Shown here piece after piece: positions 5,634 through 14,072 of a stretch of 15,586 bases of DNA. Below the pieces are notes generated by a model. The model ran no database searches. It was not told the origin of the DNA and was given only the letters and a program-made list of their open reading frames with translations. The first letter of the stretch is position 1. The number at the start of each line of letters is the position of its first letter. The translations under genes were made by a program, and so were the position numbers. The stretch is from Sphingomonadales bacterium. Lineage in GTDB: Bacteria > Pseudomonadota > Alphaproteobacteria > Sphingomonadales > Sphingomonadaceae. The DNA lies in contig JAIYAA010000158.1 in assembly GCA_027489295.1 (NCBI GenBank), positions 1-15,586 on the forward strand. The letters are read 5' to 3'.

Positions 5634-7024
5634 ATGCGGGCAGGCAGTCGCGCTGCCAGCGCGGCCCCGGCAGCCAGCAATGCAAGGATAATCGCTGCGG
5701 AGGGGACAAGGCTGCGGGAGTCCGCCAGCCCGAAAAAGGCAGCGCCTACCAGCGCGATGCCGGCCACCCCGCCCATTTGCTGCACGGTCTTGACGATCCC
5801 GCTGGCCGCGCCGGCATCGGCGCGGTCGACCCGCGCCAGGATCAGCGGCGTGGCGGGTCCGCTGCTCATTCCCATGCCGACGCCTGCTGCCAGCAGCGTC
5901 GGCAACAACAGGCCCAGCGGCAAGCCGCCGACTTCGATCCAGGCGAGCGATGCCGTCGCGCAGAGCGCCAGCAGGCCATAGCCGACAACCAGGATCCATT
6001 TTTCCGCGCGCCGCGCCAGGCGACGGCCGATGACGCCCATTCCGAGCATGACCCCGACGCTGAACGGCATGTGGATCAGCCCGGTTTCGAACGGCGAGAA
6101 GTGCGCGATCCGCTGCAGCGCATAGGCGAACAGGAACAGGAAGCCTGTGTTTGCGGCCGAGAACAGCAAGAGCAACAGGATGCCGACGCGAAACACGCGG
6201 TTGGCAAGCAGATGCGGCGGAAACAGCACGGCGCCTCCCCGCGCCGCCCGCCGCCGCAGGCCCAGCCATGCCCCGAACAGCAACGGGACACCCGCGATCA
6301 ACAGCGCGAGCGACGCCCCCTGCAGCCCCCCCTTCTCCGCCTGCAACAGCGGGAACAGCAACGCCAGAAGGGCAGCGCCGAAGCCGAGCGTGCCGAGCAG
6401 GTCGATGCGGGTCGCGGCATTGCCGCGGCTGCGCGGCAGCAGCCACCAGCCGGCAAGCAGCGCGACAAGGCCGATCGGCCCGTTGATCAGGAACACCGTG
6501 CGCCAGCCGAGCCCGCCAATGTCCGCGGCGATCAGGAAACCGCCCAGAATCGGCCCGGCGATCGACGAGAGGCCGCCGATCACGCCGAACCAGGCAAGCC
6601 GCCCGATCCGCTCGACCGGCGTATAGAGCTGCTGGATCACCGCCAGCACCTGCGGCGCCATCAACGCCCCCGCCGCCCCCTGCAGCACCCGCGCGACGAT
6701 CAGCAGGGTGCCGCTCGCCGCGAGGCCACAGCCGATCGATGCGGCGGTGAAGCCACCCACGCCGATCAGGAAGAGCGTCCGACTGCCGAACAGGTCGCCC
6801 AGCCGGCCGGAGAGCATCAGCAGCAGCGCATAGGGCAGCACATAGCCCGCCACCACCCACTGGGCGAAGGCGCCCGACCCGCCGAACTCAGCCTGGATCG
6901 AGGGGAGCGCGGTGTTGACGATCGTCACGTCGACGATCTCCAGCACCAATGCGATGATCAGCGTGAAGAAAGCGAGGCTCTTCTGCCGATCGCTCAGATG
7001 GGCAGGATCAGAGCTTGCCGGCAC
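5621..7024 (-). CDS. DHA2-type MFS transporter
   Basis: A 467-residue inner-membrane major facilitator with many hydrophobic helices, likely 14 as in the EmrB/QacA (DHA2) group. The first helix region has LEIVDVTIVNTALPSIQAEF, typical of that group. GRLGDLFGSRTLF is motif A, RVLQGAAGALMAPQVLAVI is motif B, and GPILGGFL is motif C of drug:H+ antiporters. It starts at GTG (7024-7022), inside the 3' end of the GMC gene (17-nt overlap), so it is probably translationally coupled and last in the receptor-oxidoreductase operon. That placement suggests export or exchange of a substrate or product of the oxidation pathway; classic drug efflux is the alternative. Confidence 0.88.
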   Translation of the reverse strand: MPASSDPAHLSDRQKSLAFFTLIIALVLEIVDVTIVNTALPSIQAEFGGSGAFAQWVVAGYVLPYALLLMLSGRLGDLFGSRTLFLIGVGGFTAASIGCGLAASGTLLIVARVLQGAAGALMAPQVLAVIQQLYTPVERIGRLAWFGVIGGLSSIAGPILGGFLIAADIGGLGWRTVFLINGPIGLVALLAGWWLLPRSRGNAATRIDLLGTLGFGAALLALLFPLLQAEKGGLQGASLALLIAGVPLLFGAWLGLRRRAARGGAVLFPPHLLANRVFRVGILLLLLFSAANTGFLFLFAYALQRIAHFSPFETGLIHMPFSVGVMLGMGVIGRRLARRAEKWILVVGYGLLALCATASLAWIEVGGLPLGLLLPTLLAAGVGMGMSSGPATPLILARVDRADAGAASGIVKTVQQMGGVAGIALVGAAFFGLADSRSLVPSAAIILALLAAGAALAARLPARIYSA

Positions 7025-8708
7025 GCAGCTGCTCGACGGCGTAGGAACAGGCCCGCGCGGTGAGCGCCATATAGGTGAGCGACGGGTTCTGGCAGGCCGA
7101 CGAACTCATCTGCGCGCCATCGGTGACGAAGAGATTGGAAATGGCATGCGCCTGGCTGAACCGGTTGAGCACCGAGGTGGCCGGATCCCAGCCCATCCGC
7201 GCGCCGCCCATCTCGTGGATCGCGGTGCCGCCCGGTCCCGGCCGGTCGAAGCCGAGGATGACATGGCCGCCGGCAGCGGTGAGCATCTCGGAAGCATCGG
7301 CCTTCGCCTGGGCAAGGGCGGCCTGCTCCTCCTTGCCGAAGGCGAAGGCCACGTTGAGCTGGGGGATGCCGCGATCGTCGGTCTTGACCGGATCGAGGGT
7401 CAGCCGGTTGGTCGCGCGGGGCACGCAATCGGCAAAGCCGACCAGCACCATCTTCCACGGGCCGACCTGGCGCAGCTTCGCCTTGTAGTCCGCGCCGATG
7501 CCGGCCTCGCGCTTGCCCGCCGTCCAGGTCGATTGCAGCGCGCCCCCCTGGAAGGAGAAGCCGCGCGTGTGGCCAGTGCCGTCCATCACGTCCATGTTGC
7601 GGTAGCGGGGTACGATGACGCCGGTCGGGCGATTGCCGAAGCTGGTGTGCGCCTCGAACCCCGGCATGATCGCCATCGCCGACAGCGTATTGGCATGGTC
7701 CATGATATGGGTGCCGAGCACGCCGCTTGCGTTCGCCAGGCCGTGCGGCATCGCCTCGCTCGCCGAGTTGAGCAGGAGGTGCACCGAGTTGAACGCACCG
7801 GCATTGAGGAACACGATCCGTGCCGATGCCGAGCGCCGCCGGTTCGAGGCGGTATCGATCCAGCGCACCCCGGTGACGCGCCGGGTGACGGGATCATAGT
7901 CGATCTTCTCCACGACCGCGTCGGTGACCAGCGTCAGCCGGCCGGTCTTCTGCGCGGCGGGCAGCGTCGAGGACTGGGTGGAGAAATAGGCGCCGTAGGA
8001 GCAGCCGCGCGCGCAGATGCTGCGATACTGGCAGTGGGCCCTGCCCTCCTCCGGTTTTGCTTCGGTGAGGTTGGCGGTGCGGCCGATCGTCAGGCATCGG
8101 CCGGGGAATTTCTCCGCCAGCACGCCGCGGACATGCTGTTCGACCGCGTTCAGCGCCATCGGCGGCTGGAACTTGCCGTCGGGCAGCTGCTTCAGCCCCT
8201 CCGCTGCGCCGGAGACACCGATGAAGCTCTCGACATGATCATACCAGGGCGCGAGATCGGCATAACGGATCGGCCAGTCGGTGCCGTGCCCGTCGCGCTT
8301 GTTGGCGCCGAAATCATAGTCCGACCAGCGATAGGATTGCCGCCCCCAGGTGAGCGACCGTCCGCCGAGCTGATAGCTGCGGAACCAGGTGAAATCGGTG
8401 CCCTCGGCGGTGGCGTAGGGGTTCTCGCGGTCGTTGACGAAATGGCCTTCGGTGAACTCGGTGAAGTGCCGGTTGAGCATCTGCACCGGATAGTCCTGGC
8501 GGTACCGCGCCGTGTCGCCGATACCGCGGAACGGCATTTCCCACGGCGCCTTTGTCTCGGTCTCGTAGTCCTGCTGGTGGCGGATGTTGCGGCCCCGCTC
8601 GACCATCAGCACGCGCAGGCCTGCCTCGGTCAGTTCCTTGGCCGCCCAGCCGCCGGTGATGCCGGAGCCAACCACGAACGCATCGAATTGCATCGCCTCC
8701 CCCGCCAT
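7008..8708 (-). CDS. GMC-family FAD oxidoreductase (sugar dehydrogenase large subunit)
   Basis: A 566-residue FAD enzyme of the glucose-methanol-choline family, in the branch with the gluconate 2-dehydrogenase and glucoside 3-dehydrogenase catalytic subunits. The N-terminal dinucleotide motif GSGITGG (14-20) and VERG (Glu37) bind FAD. HEMGGARMG begins near His498. The C-terminal QNPSLTYMALTARA block (Asn541) matches the family end, and the His/Asn pair is the expected catalytic set. A Cys-rich CQYRSICARGC segment sits mid-protein. It has no signal of its own; it would be exported folded with the Tat-signal partner encoded just upstream. The start ATG overlaps that gene's stop as TGATG. Expected to oxidise a ring hydroxyl of a sugar, often C3, in the periplasm; the exact substrate is unknown. 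Confidence 0.9.
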   Translation of the reverse strand: MAGEAMQFDAFVVGSGITGGWAAKELTEAGLRVLMVERGRNIRHQQDYETETKAPWEMPFRGIGDTARYRQDYPVQMLNRHFTEFTEGHFVNDRENPYATAEGTDFTWFRSYQLGGRSLTWGRQSYRWSDYDFGANKRDGHGTDWPIRYADLAPWYDHVESFIGVSGAAEGLKQLPDGKFQPPMALNAVEQHVRGVLAEKFPGRCLTIGRTANLTEAKPEEGRAHCQYRSICARGCSYGAYFSTQSSTLPAAQKTGRLTLVTDAVVEKIDYDPVTRRVTGVRWIDTASNRRRSASARIVFLNAGAFNSVHLLLNSASEAMPHGLANASGVLGTHIMDHANTLSAMAIMPGFEAHTSFGNRPTGVIVPRYRNMDVMDGTGHTRGFSFQGGALQSTWTAGKREAGIGADYKAKLRQVGPWKMVLVGFADCVPRATNRLTLDPVKTDDRGIPQLNVAFAFGKEEQAALAQAKADASEMLTAAGGHVILGFDRPGPGGTAIHEMGGARMGWDPATSVLNRFSQAHAISNLFVTDGAQMSSSACQNPSLTYMALTARACSYAVEQLRAGKL

Positions 8709-9340
8709 CAGCCGAAATCCACCGCGGTCCAGTCGCTGGACCAGGCGTGCATGGCCGGTGTGAGCGGCAGGTCCGGATCCCAGCGGCCGGGCACGAGTTC
8801 GTAGTTGAGTTCCTTCGATCCGCCGACTTCGGAGGTGTAATAGCCGGTAAGGATCAGGCCCTTGATCGTTCGCCAGGGATGGGATCGCGCCCCCTCGGCA
8901 TAGGCCTCACCGTCCAGCGCCTGGAGCGCCGCGAGCCGCCGGGCGGGGTCGGCCTTCTGGAAATCGCCGGCGGCGCGCTGGTCGAGCTGCGTCTCCAGCC
9001 AGTCGAGATGGCGCAGCGAACCGTCGCGCCGCCGGTAGCTGGCGAGGTTGGGCATCGCGTCGGCGGCGGCGGGCGTGCGGGATCCCTCCAGCCCATGGGC
9101 AAGCGCGAGGATAACGAAATCGCCGACGCGGATATCGCCCGCCCCGGCCGTGTCGGTGCGGGGAAGTACCAGCTGCGAAACGCCGGCGATCATCACGCGC
9201 TGGCGGTCGCTCGGCTCGTCCGAGGGGTCGAGATCGGAATAGCGGACCACCGCCGTGGGCACACCCACCGCAAGCGCGAGCAACGCCGCGCCGCCGAAGA
9301 AATCGCGGCGGCTCCACCCCGCCGCCTGTCGCTCCGCCAT
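8708..9340 (-). CDS. Gluconate 2-dehydrogenase subunit 3-like protein with Tat signal
   Basis: A 210-residue small subunit. A twin-arginine signal, SRRDFFGG at residues 10-17, is followed by a hydrophobic stretch ALLALAVG. The mature part has the family's QRVMIAGVSQLVLPRTDTAGA segment and a C-terminal GYYTSEVGG...W region. Such subunits carry their GMC partner through the Tat system and aid activity. The start ATG is preceded by AGAGAGGA. It sits 59 nt after the TonB-dependent receptor stop and is coupled to the GMC gene by a 1-nt overlap. Confidence 0.88.
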   Translation of the reverse strand: MAERQAAGWSRRDFFGGAALLALAVGVPTAVVRYSDLDPSDEPSDRQRVMIAGVSQLVLPRTDTAGAGDIRVGDFVILALAHGLEGSRTPAAADAMPNLASYRRRDGSLRHLDWLETQLDQRAAGDFQKADPARRLAALQALDGEAYAEGARSHPWRTIKGLILTGYYTSEVGGSKELNYELVPGRWDPDLPLTPAMHAWSSDWTAVDFG

Positions 9341-9370
9341 CCTCGATCCTCTCTTGCGCGTACAGGGTTC

Positions 9371-9393
9371 GGGGCGACACGCAGTGCCGCCCC
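9371..9393 (-). other. Intercistronic stem-loop between receptor and oxidoreductase genes
   Basis: The minus strand reads GGGGCGGCAC-UGC-GUGUCGCCCC, a 10-bp stem with one G-U and a 3-nt loop. It lies 6 nt after the receptor stop. No T-run follows, so it is more likely an mRNA 3'-end stabiliser or partial terminator, letting the receptor be made in excess over the downstream enzymes. Confidence 0.65.
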
Positions 9394-9399
9394 GCCCGA

Positions 9400-11703
9400 T
9401 CAGAAATCGATGCCGAGACGAACGCCGTAGGTCCGCGGCGGCGTGAACTGCCAGTTGTAGATGTTCGCCACCCCCGGCACCACGGTGTTGCCGGCATAGG
9501 CGATCAGGCGATAATTCTCGATGTTCCGCACGAACGCCTGCACGCTGTAATGCTTGTTGGCCGGCTTGTACTCGAGGCTGAAGTCGCTCTGGGTGTGCCC
9601 GATCTGCTTCGAGTCATTGTAGTTGTAGAAGTCGAGATAATAGTTGCCCTTGTAGCGCGAATAGGCCGAGGCCGTGATCGTGCCGGCGCCGCCCAGATCG
9701 AACAAATGGTCCCAGCCGACCGATACGATCGCGTTCGGTGCCTGCGGCAGGCGGTTGCCGCCCAGCTCCAAGGTCTGCGGTGTCGTCGGCACGACGCCGT
9801 TGGTGAAGGCCGCCACGCTCGCCTGAAACTTGCGATAGGTGGCGTGCATCAGGTTCACTGCGATCGACACGGTGTCCGCGCGCGACGGGTGGAGATTGGC
9901 CTCGGCCTCGACGCCGTAGATCTTCGCGCTCCCGGCGTTGAAGGTCTGCGCACCCACGGCCGGGTTGAGCAGCACGTCGTTCTGCAGGTCCTTGTAATCG
10001 TAGTAGAAGCCGGCGACGTTGAACGTGTTGTTGCCCGAGAAGCGCAGCTTGGCGCCGCCTTCATACGCGGTGTTGTTCTCCGGGTTGAACGTCTTGCCGG
10101 TACCGTCGAAGCCGCCCGCCTTGTAGCCGGTCGAGACCTTCGCATAGAGCAGCGTATCGGCATTGGGCTTGTAGTTGAGGCCCGCCAGCCAGGTGAACTT
10201 GCTCCCCGAATAGTGCAGCGGGGTGCTGGCGGAGGGCTGGTTGGTCAGCTCGATCGGACCACTATTGAACGCGAAGAAATAGTTGGTGAAGGTGGCGCTG
10301 CGCACGTCATGCGTGTAGCGCGCGCCGCCGACGGCCGTGAGCTGGGTGGTGAGCGGCACTTCCACCTGCGCGAAGCCCGACACGCTTTCGCTAAGCGTCG
10401 GATGGCGGAAATAGTTCACATAGGAGCCGTTGGGGCCGATGAACGGGCTGTACAGGCCGCCATTGGTGTTCTGCTTCTCGCGGAAATAGAAGGCGCCGGT
10501 CTGCCACTCGATGCCGTGGACGTTGCCGTTCAGGCGCAGCTCGTGGCTCTGGGTCTTCACCCGCCCGCCGAAATTCGTGAAGACGAAGGCGGGCGACAGC
10601 GTGTTCGCGCCATTGTTCTTGGTGGTGCGATAGCCGCCGGTATAGGTCAGTGTCGCCGGGCCGAAATCATAGGCGATACGGGCGCGCGCCGCGGTCGAGA
10701 TCTGGTGAAGCGAACCCACGCCGATCAGCGGCGAGGCATAGTTGCTGCGATCGATCTTCGACAGCGTATTGGTGTTCTTCGGCACGCAGCCGACGCCGCC
10801 CGCCACGGCATAGGCGACCGCCCAGCCATTGGCGCAGCTGGTGGTGCTCGATCCCGGATTGTTCGCAGCGCTGGCCATGTCCTGCCAGGCCTGGGCGGCC
10901 GGGATCAGCGTCTGCTCGACATGCTCCACCGCCGCGTCGACGGTGAAGCCCGCCGCCGGCTTCAGGCGAAGGCTCACGCGGCCGCCGCCGGTATTGTCGG
11001 TATCGCTCTCTGCCGTCTTGCTGGGCGTGAAGGCCGAGGTGGGGCTGAACGGCGTGTTCGGATGCGTGGTGTAGCCGTCATGCGAGCGGTAGAAGCCGGC
11101 GACGCGGACCCCGCCGACATCGCCCAGCGGCACATCGACGCCGCCGTCCACCAGCACCTGGTTGAAATTGCCATAGCTGGCCGTGCCGTTGACCGCGAAG
11201 CTGTCGCCGGGCTTGCGGGTGATGAAGTTCACCGCGCCGCCCGTGGAGTTGCGGCCGTACAGCGTGCCCTGCGGCCCGCGCAGCACCTCCACGCGATCCA
11301 GGTCGAAGATCGCGGCGTTCAAGATGGTCGGGCGGTTGATATATTCGCCGTCGATATTGACCGCGATCGACTGGTCCTGCGCCTCGTTGTTGGTCAGCGA
11401 GCCGACGCCGCGCACCGAGACGCGGGTATTGTTGGTGTCGTTGGTCACCTGCAGCGCGGGCGAGACCTTCTGCACCGAGGTGAAGTCGGTAACGCCCTTG
11501 TCCTTCAGCGCATCGCCCGAGATCACCGAGATCGCGATCGGCACGTTCTGGACGCTCTGCGCGCGGTTTTGCGCGGTGACGATGATCTCGTCGGTGAGCT
11601 GCGCATTGCCCTGCGGTGCGGCGGGCGCCGTCTGCGCCTGCGCCACCCCGCCCGCCAGCGCACTGGCGCTCGCCATCAGCACGAGCACGGTCCTGCCGTT
11701 CAT
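9400..11703 (-). CDS. TonB-dependent outer-membrane receptor
   Basis: A 767-residue outer-membrane active transporter. The signal peptide MNGRTVLVLMASASALAGG...AQA is followed by a TonB-box-like DEIIVTAQ. The plug domain has NVPIAISVISGDAL, RGVGSL and VEVLRGPQGTLYGRNSTGGAVNFI. The 22-strand barrel ends in YGVRLGIDF, with the terminal Phe expected for BAM-mediated insertion. A longer in-frame reading extends upstream to 12150, but the signal peptide fixes the start at the ATG 11701-11703, preceded by GGGAGAG. It heads the minus-strand operon with the Tat subunit, GMC oxidoreductase and MFS gene, so it probably imports the glycoside they process. The divergent partner is the sugar isomerase operon; both have a candidate operator in the 230-bp gap. 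Confidence 0.93.
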   Translation of the reverse strand: MNGRTVLVLMASASALAGGVAQAQTAPAAPQGNAQLTDEIIVTAQNRAQSVQNVPIAISVISGDALKDKGVTDFTSVQKVSPALQVTNDTNNTRVSVRGVGSLTNNEAQDQSIAVNIDGEYINRPTILNAAIFDLDRVEVLRGPQGTLYGRNSTGGAVNFITRKPGDSFAVNGTASYGNFNQVLVDGGVDVPLGDVGGVRVAGFYRSHDGYTTHPNTPFSPTSAFTPSKTAESDTDNTGGGRVSLRLKPAAGFTVDAAVEHVEQTLIPAAQAWQDMASAANNPGSSTTSCANGWAVAYAVAGGVGCVPKNTNTLSKIDRSNYASPLIGVGSLHQISTAARARIAYDFGPATLTYTGGYRTTKNNGANTLSPAFVFTNFGGRVKTQSHELRLNGNVHGIEWQTGAFYFREKQNTNGGLYSPFIGPNGSYVNYFRHPTLSESVSGFAQVEVPLTTQLTAVGGARYTHDVRSATFTNYFFAFNSGPIELTNQPSASTPLHYSGSKFTWLAGLNYKPNADTLLYAKVSTGYKAGGFDGTGKTFNPENNTAYEGGAKLRFSGNNTFNVAGFYYDYKDLQNDVLLNPAVGAQTFNAGSAKIYGVEAEANLHPSRADTVSIAVNLMHATYRKFQASVAAFTNGVVPTTPQTLELGGNRLPQAPNAIVSVGWDHLFDLGGAGTITASAYSRYKGNYYLDFYNYNDSKQIGHTQSDFSLEYKPANKHYSVQAFVRNIENYRLIAYAGNTVVPGVANIYNWQFTPPRTYGVRLGIDF

Positions 11704-11743
11704 GATCTCTCTCCCGCTCTCGGCGGCTTTGTGCCACCTGAAG

Positions 11744-11759
11744 TAAAATATGCGTTCTA
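11744..11759. promoter_or_regulatory. Candidate operator, copy 1 (receptor side)
   Basis: TAAAA-TATGCG-TTCTA is an inverted repeat with one mismatch in the left arm relative to (T/A)AGAA-N6-TTCTA. It lies 40 bp upstream of the receptor ATG. A minus-strand TTGACA (11787-11782) lies 22 bp upstream of it, so the site would sit near a promoter -10/start region and could block it. The -10 itself is poor, so the promoter is tentative. Confidence 0.5.
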
Positions 11760-11841
11760 AAAAATCGCGTCTGCAGATCCTTGTCAAGCGGATTCGAATG
11801 GCCGTTCGCAATACCGTAAAATTGCATTGACAACGGTCAAA

Positions 11842-11857
11842 AAGAATCATTGTTCTA
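11842..11857. promoter_or_regulatory. Candidate operator, copy 2 (isomerase side)
   Basis: AAGAA-TCATTG-TTCTA, with AGAA/TTCT arms, lies 76 bp upstream of the isomerase-like gene. A plus-strand TTGACA (11827-11832) starts 15 bp before it, so the site would overlap a -10 region. It differs from copy 3 at only two positions, both in the spacer. Confidence 0.6.
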
Positions 11858-11933
11858 ATACGGAAACGTCGCCACCTTGCGGCGGCGGGAGCACGTCCGA
11901 GCCAAGGAGACGTGCCGGTCCGGAGAGGATGCC

Positions 11934-12701
11934 ATGCTTCTGTCCCCCTGCATCGAATGGATGTTTGCCGATGCGCATGCCGATATGGGCGATCGCATCC
12001 GCGCCGCGGCTGCGGCGGGTTATCCGGCCGGCGAGTTTCATTTGTGGCGCGACAAGAACCTGGAATCGGTGGCGGCCGCGCTGCGCGAGACCGGCAGCAC
12101 GCTGACCGGGGCCTGCGTCGATCCGCGTCGCAGCCTGGTCGATCCGGCACAGCAGGACGAATTTGCCCAGGCGGTAGAGGAGAGCCTTGCCGCCGCGAAG
12201 ACGATCGGCTCGCCGCCGATGATCATTGCCTCCGGCTTCACCCGCGAGGGCGTCAGCGAGGAGGAACATTTCGCCGCAGCCGTCGCCGCGCTCAAGCGCG
12301 CTGCCGCACTGGCGGAGGCAGCCGACGTGATGCTGGTGCTCGAGCCGCTCAACGACCGCGTCGAGCATCCCGGCATGTGGCTGGTCTCGACGACCAAGGG
12401 GCTCGACCTGGTCGAGGCCGTGGGCAGCACGCATCTGCGGCTGCTCTACGACGTCTATCACTCGCAGGTGATGGGCGAGGATATGGCGGAGGTGCTGCGC
12501 GGGCGCATCCATCTCGTCCACCATGTCCAGGTCGCCGACCTGCCCGGCCGCAACGAGCCTGGCACCGGCACCATCGACTGGGATGGGGCAATGCAGAAGC
12601 TGCGCGACCTCGGCTACACCGGCGCCATCGGACTGGAGTACCGCCCCACCCTGCCCCCCGCCGAGTCGCTGGCCGCGACCCGTGCGGCGCTCGGGCTCTG
12701 A
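11934..12701 (+). CDS. Hydroxypyruvate isomerase-like TIM-barrel sugar isomerase
   Basis: A 255-residue protein of the AP-endonuclease-2-type TIM barrel (Hyi/sugar isomerase-epimerase) superfamily, close to the ~258 of hydroxypyruvate isomerase. It opens with CIEWMFAD, typical of Hyi-like proteins. The metal and catalytic set is visible: LEPLND (Glu137), LLYDVYH (Asp173), HHVQVAD (Gln199) and GLEY (Glu235). The start ATG has GGAGAGGA 5 nt upstream; a longer in-frame start at 11877 has no family sequence. It is first of a plus-strand operon, 7 nt from the GPH symporter. In this context it may isomerise or open a keto-sugar rather than hydroxypyruvate; that is inference. Confidence 0.88.
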   Translation: MLLSPCIEWMFADAHADMGDRIRAAAAAGYPAGEFHLWRDKNLESVAAALRETGSTLTGACVDPRRSLVDPAQQDEFAQAVEESLAAAKTIGSPPMIIASGFTREGVSEEEHFAAAVAALKRAAALAEAADVMLVLEPLNDRVEHPGMWLVSTTKGLDLVEAVGSTHLRLLYDVYHSQVMGEDMAEVLRGRIHLVHHVQVADLPGRNEPGTGTIDWDGAMQKLRDLGYTGAIGLEYRPTLPPAESLAATRAALGL

Positions 12702-12708
12702 GGGCGGC

Positions 12709-14046
12709 ATGTTGGTCGCCTCGCCCCCGCGCGAACCGCGGCTGGGGCTGGTCGAGCGGCTGAGCTACGGGTTCGGCGATTTCGGCTACAGCCTTCCCTA
12801 CAACATGGTGGGGGCCTTCCTCCTCTATTACTATACGGTGGTGCTACGGCTGCCCGCGGCCGCCGTGGGCACGATCTTCCTCACCGCGCGGCTGTTCGAC
12901 GCGGTGGTCGATCTGGGCGTGGGCGTGCTGCTCGATCGCACGCGCAGCCGCTGGGGCCGCGCCCGCCCCTATATCCTGTTCACCTCGGTGCCCTATGCCG
13001 CGGTGTTCGTGGCCATCTTCCTGGTGCCGGCCGGCGGGGTGAACGCGCAGCTCGCCTGGGCCTTCGTGACGTTCAACCTGCTCGGGCTGCTGATGTCGTT
13101 CGGCTCGATTCCCTACACCGCGCTGCTGCCGATGATGACCGCCGATACCGACCAGCGGCTCAAGCTCGGCTCGATGCGGTCGATCGGCACGTCGGTCTCG
13201 GTGATCCTCGGCACGGCCGCGACGATGCCGCTGGTCGGGCTGCTGGGCGGCGGCGACGAGCGCAAGGGCTTCCTGCTCACCGCGCTTTTGTTCGGCACGC
13301 TGGCGCTGGCCGCCATGCTCGCGCTGTTCCGCAACTGCCGCGAGCGCCATGTCGGCGATGCCGATGCCGCTCCCGCGCCCGCTCCCACCGCGATCGCCGG
13401 AATGCTGCGCAACCGCGCCTGGTGGGTGTGCTTCCTGTTCACGCTCCTCTATTTCGTGCGGTTCGGGGCGATGCTCTCGGTCACCGCCTTCTTCGCCATC
13501 GAGGTGCTCAAGCGGCCCTGGATGATCTCGGTGATGCTGCCGGCGATCTCGGGCATGCTGCTGCTCGCGGCGTTCGTGGCCCCGCCGATCCTGTCACGAA
13601 CCGGGATCCGGGGCGGGTCGCTCGGTGCACTCGGCGTTTCGCTGTTGCTGTTCGCACTGCTGCCCTTTGCCGAGGCGTCGCCGATGACTTTCCTGGTGCT
13701 GTACCTCGCCGCGTCGATGGCGACCTCGATCACCATCACCGCCATTTTCACGATGATCGCCGAATCGGTCGACTATCACGAAGCGCAGTTCGGCAGCCGC
13801 AACGAGGGGCTGCTCTCGGCCGGGGTCAGCCTCGCCACCAAGATCGGCATGGCGCTGGGATCGGCGGCAATCGCCTATGCGCTCGCCTATGCGGCCTATG
13901 CGCCTGGGGCAGTCACCCCGGCGGCCGTACAGACGATCCGCTGGTCCTATTATGGCGCGCCGCTGCTGCTGCTGTCGCTGCAGGCGCTGTGCATCCTGTT
14001 CTGGCCGGTCGCGCCGCGGGCACCGCGCGGCCTTGCCACCGCCTGA
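12709..14046 (+). CDS. GPH-family (MelB-type) sugar:cation symporter
   Basis: A 445-residue inner-membrane transporter of the glycoside-pentoside-hexuronide:cation symporter family, usually 12 helices and ~450 residues. Near the N-terminus, LSYGFGDFGYSLPYNMVGAF is typical. The cytoplasmic-loop signature DRTRSRWGRARPYIL follows helix 2, and MSFGSIPYTALLPMMTAD is another family block. In the C-terminal half, DYHEAQFGSRNEGLL matches the conserved loop of this family. I took the ATG at 12709, 7 nt past the isomerase stop; the longer ORF starting at 12523 overlaps that gene. It would bring the sugar or its keto-product into the cytoplasm. The ThuA-like gene begins 26 nt downstream. Confidence 0.92.
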   Translation: MLVASPPREPRLGLVERLSYGFGDFGYSLPYNMVGAFLLYYYTVVLRLPAAAVGTIFLTARLFDAVVDLGVGVLLDRTRSRWGRARPYILFTSVPYAAVFVAIFLVPAGGVNAQLAWAFVTFNLLGLLMSFGSIPYTALLPMMTADTDQRLKLGSMRSIGTSVSVILGTAATMPLVGLLGGGDERKGFLLTALLFGTLALAAMLALFRNCRERHVGDADAAPAPAPTAIAGMLRNRAWWVCFLFTLLYFVRFGAMLSVTAFFAIEVLKRPWMISVMLPAISGMLLLAAFVAPPILSRTGIRGGSLGALGVSLLLFALLPFAEASPMTFLVLYLAASMATSITITAIFTMIAESVDYHEAQFGSRNEGLLSAGVSLATKIGMALGSAAIAYALAYAAYAPGAVTPAAVQTIRWSYYGAPLLLLSLQALCILFWPVAPRAPRGLATA

Positions 14047-14072
14047 GCCTAGACACGCAAGGGAGAGGGATC

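Noticed and set aside
11821..11860. Canonical sigma-70 promoter from TTGACA at 11827
   Set aside because: No good -10 hexamer lies 16-18 bp downstream; TCTAAT is 21 bp away. It is mentioned only as context for the operator.
11704..12150. Long N-terminal extension of the TonB-dependent receptor (916-residue reading)
   Set aside because: A clean signal peptide begins at the 11703 ATG. The extension overlaps the divergent isomerase gene and both candidate operators.
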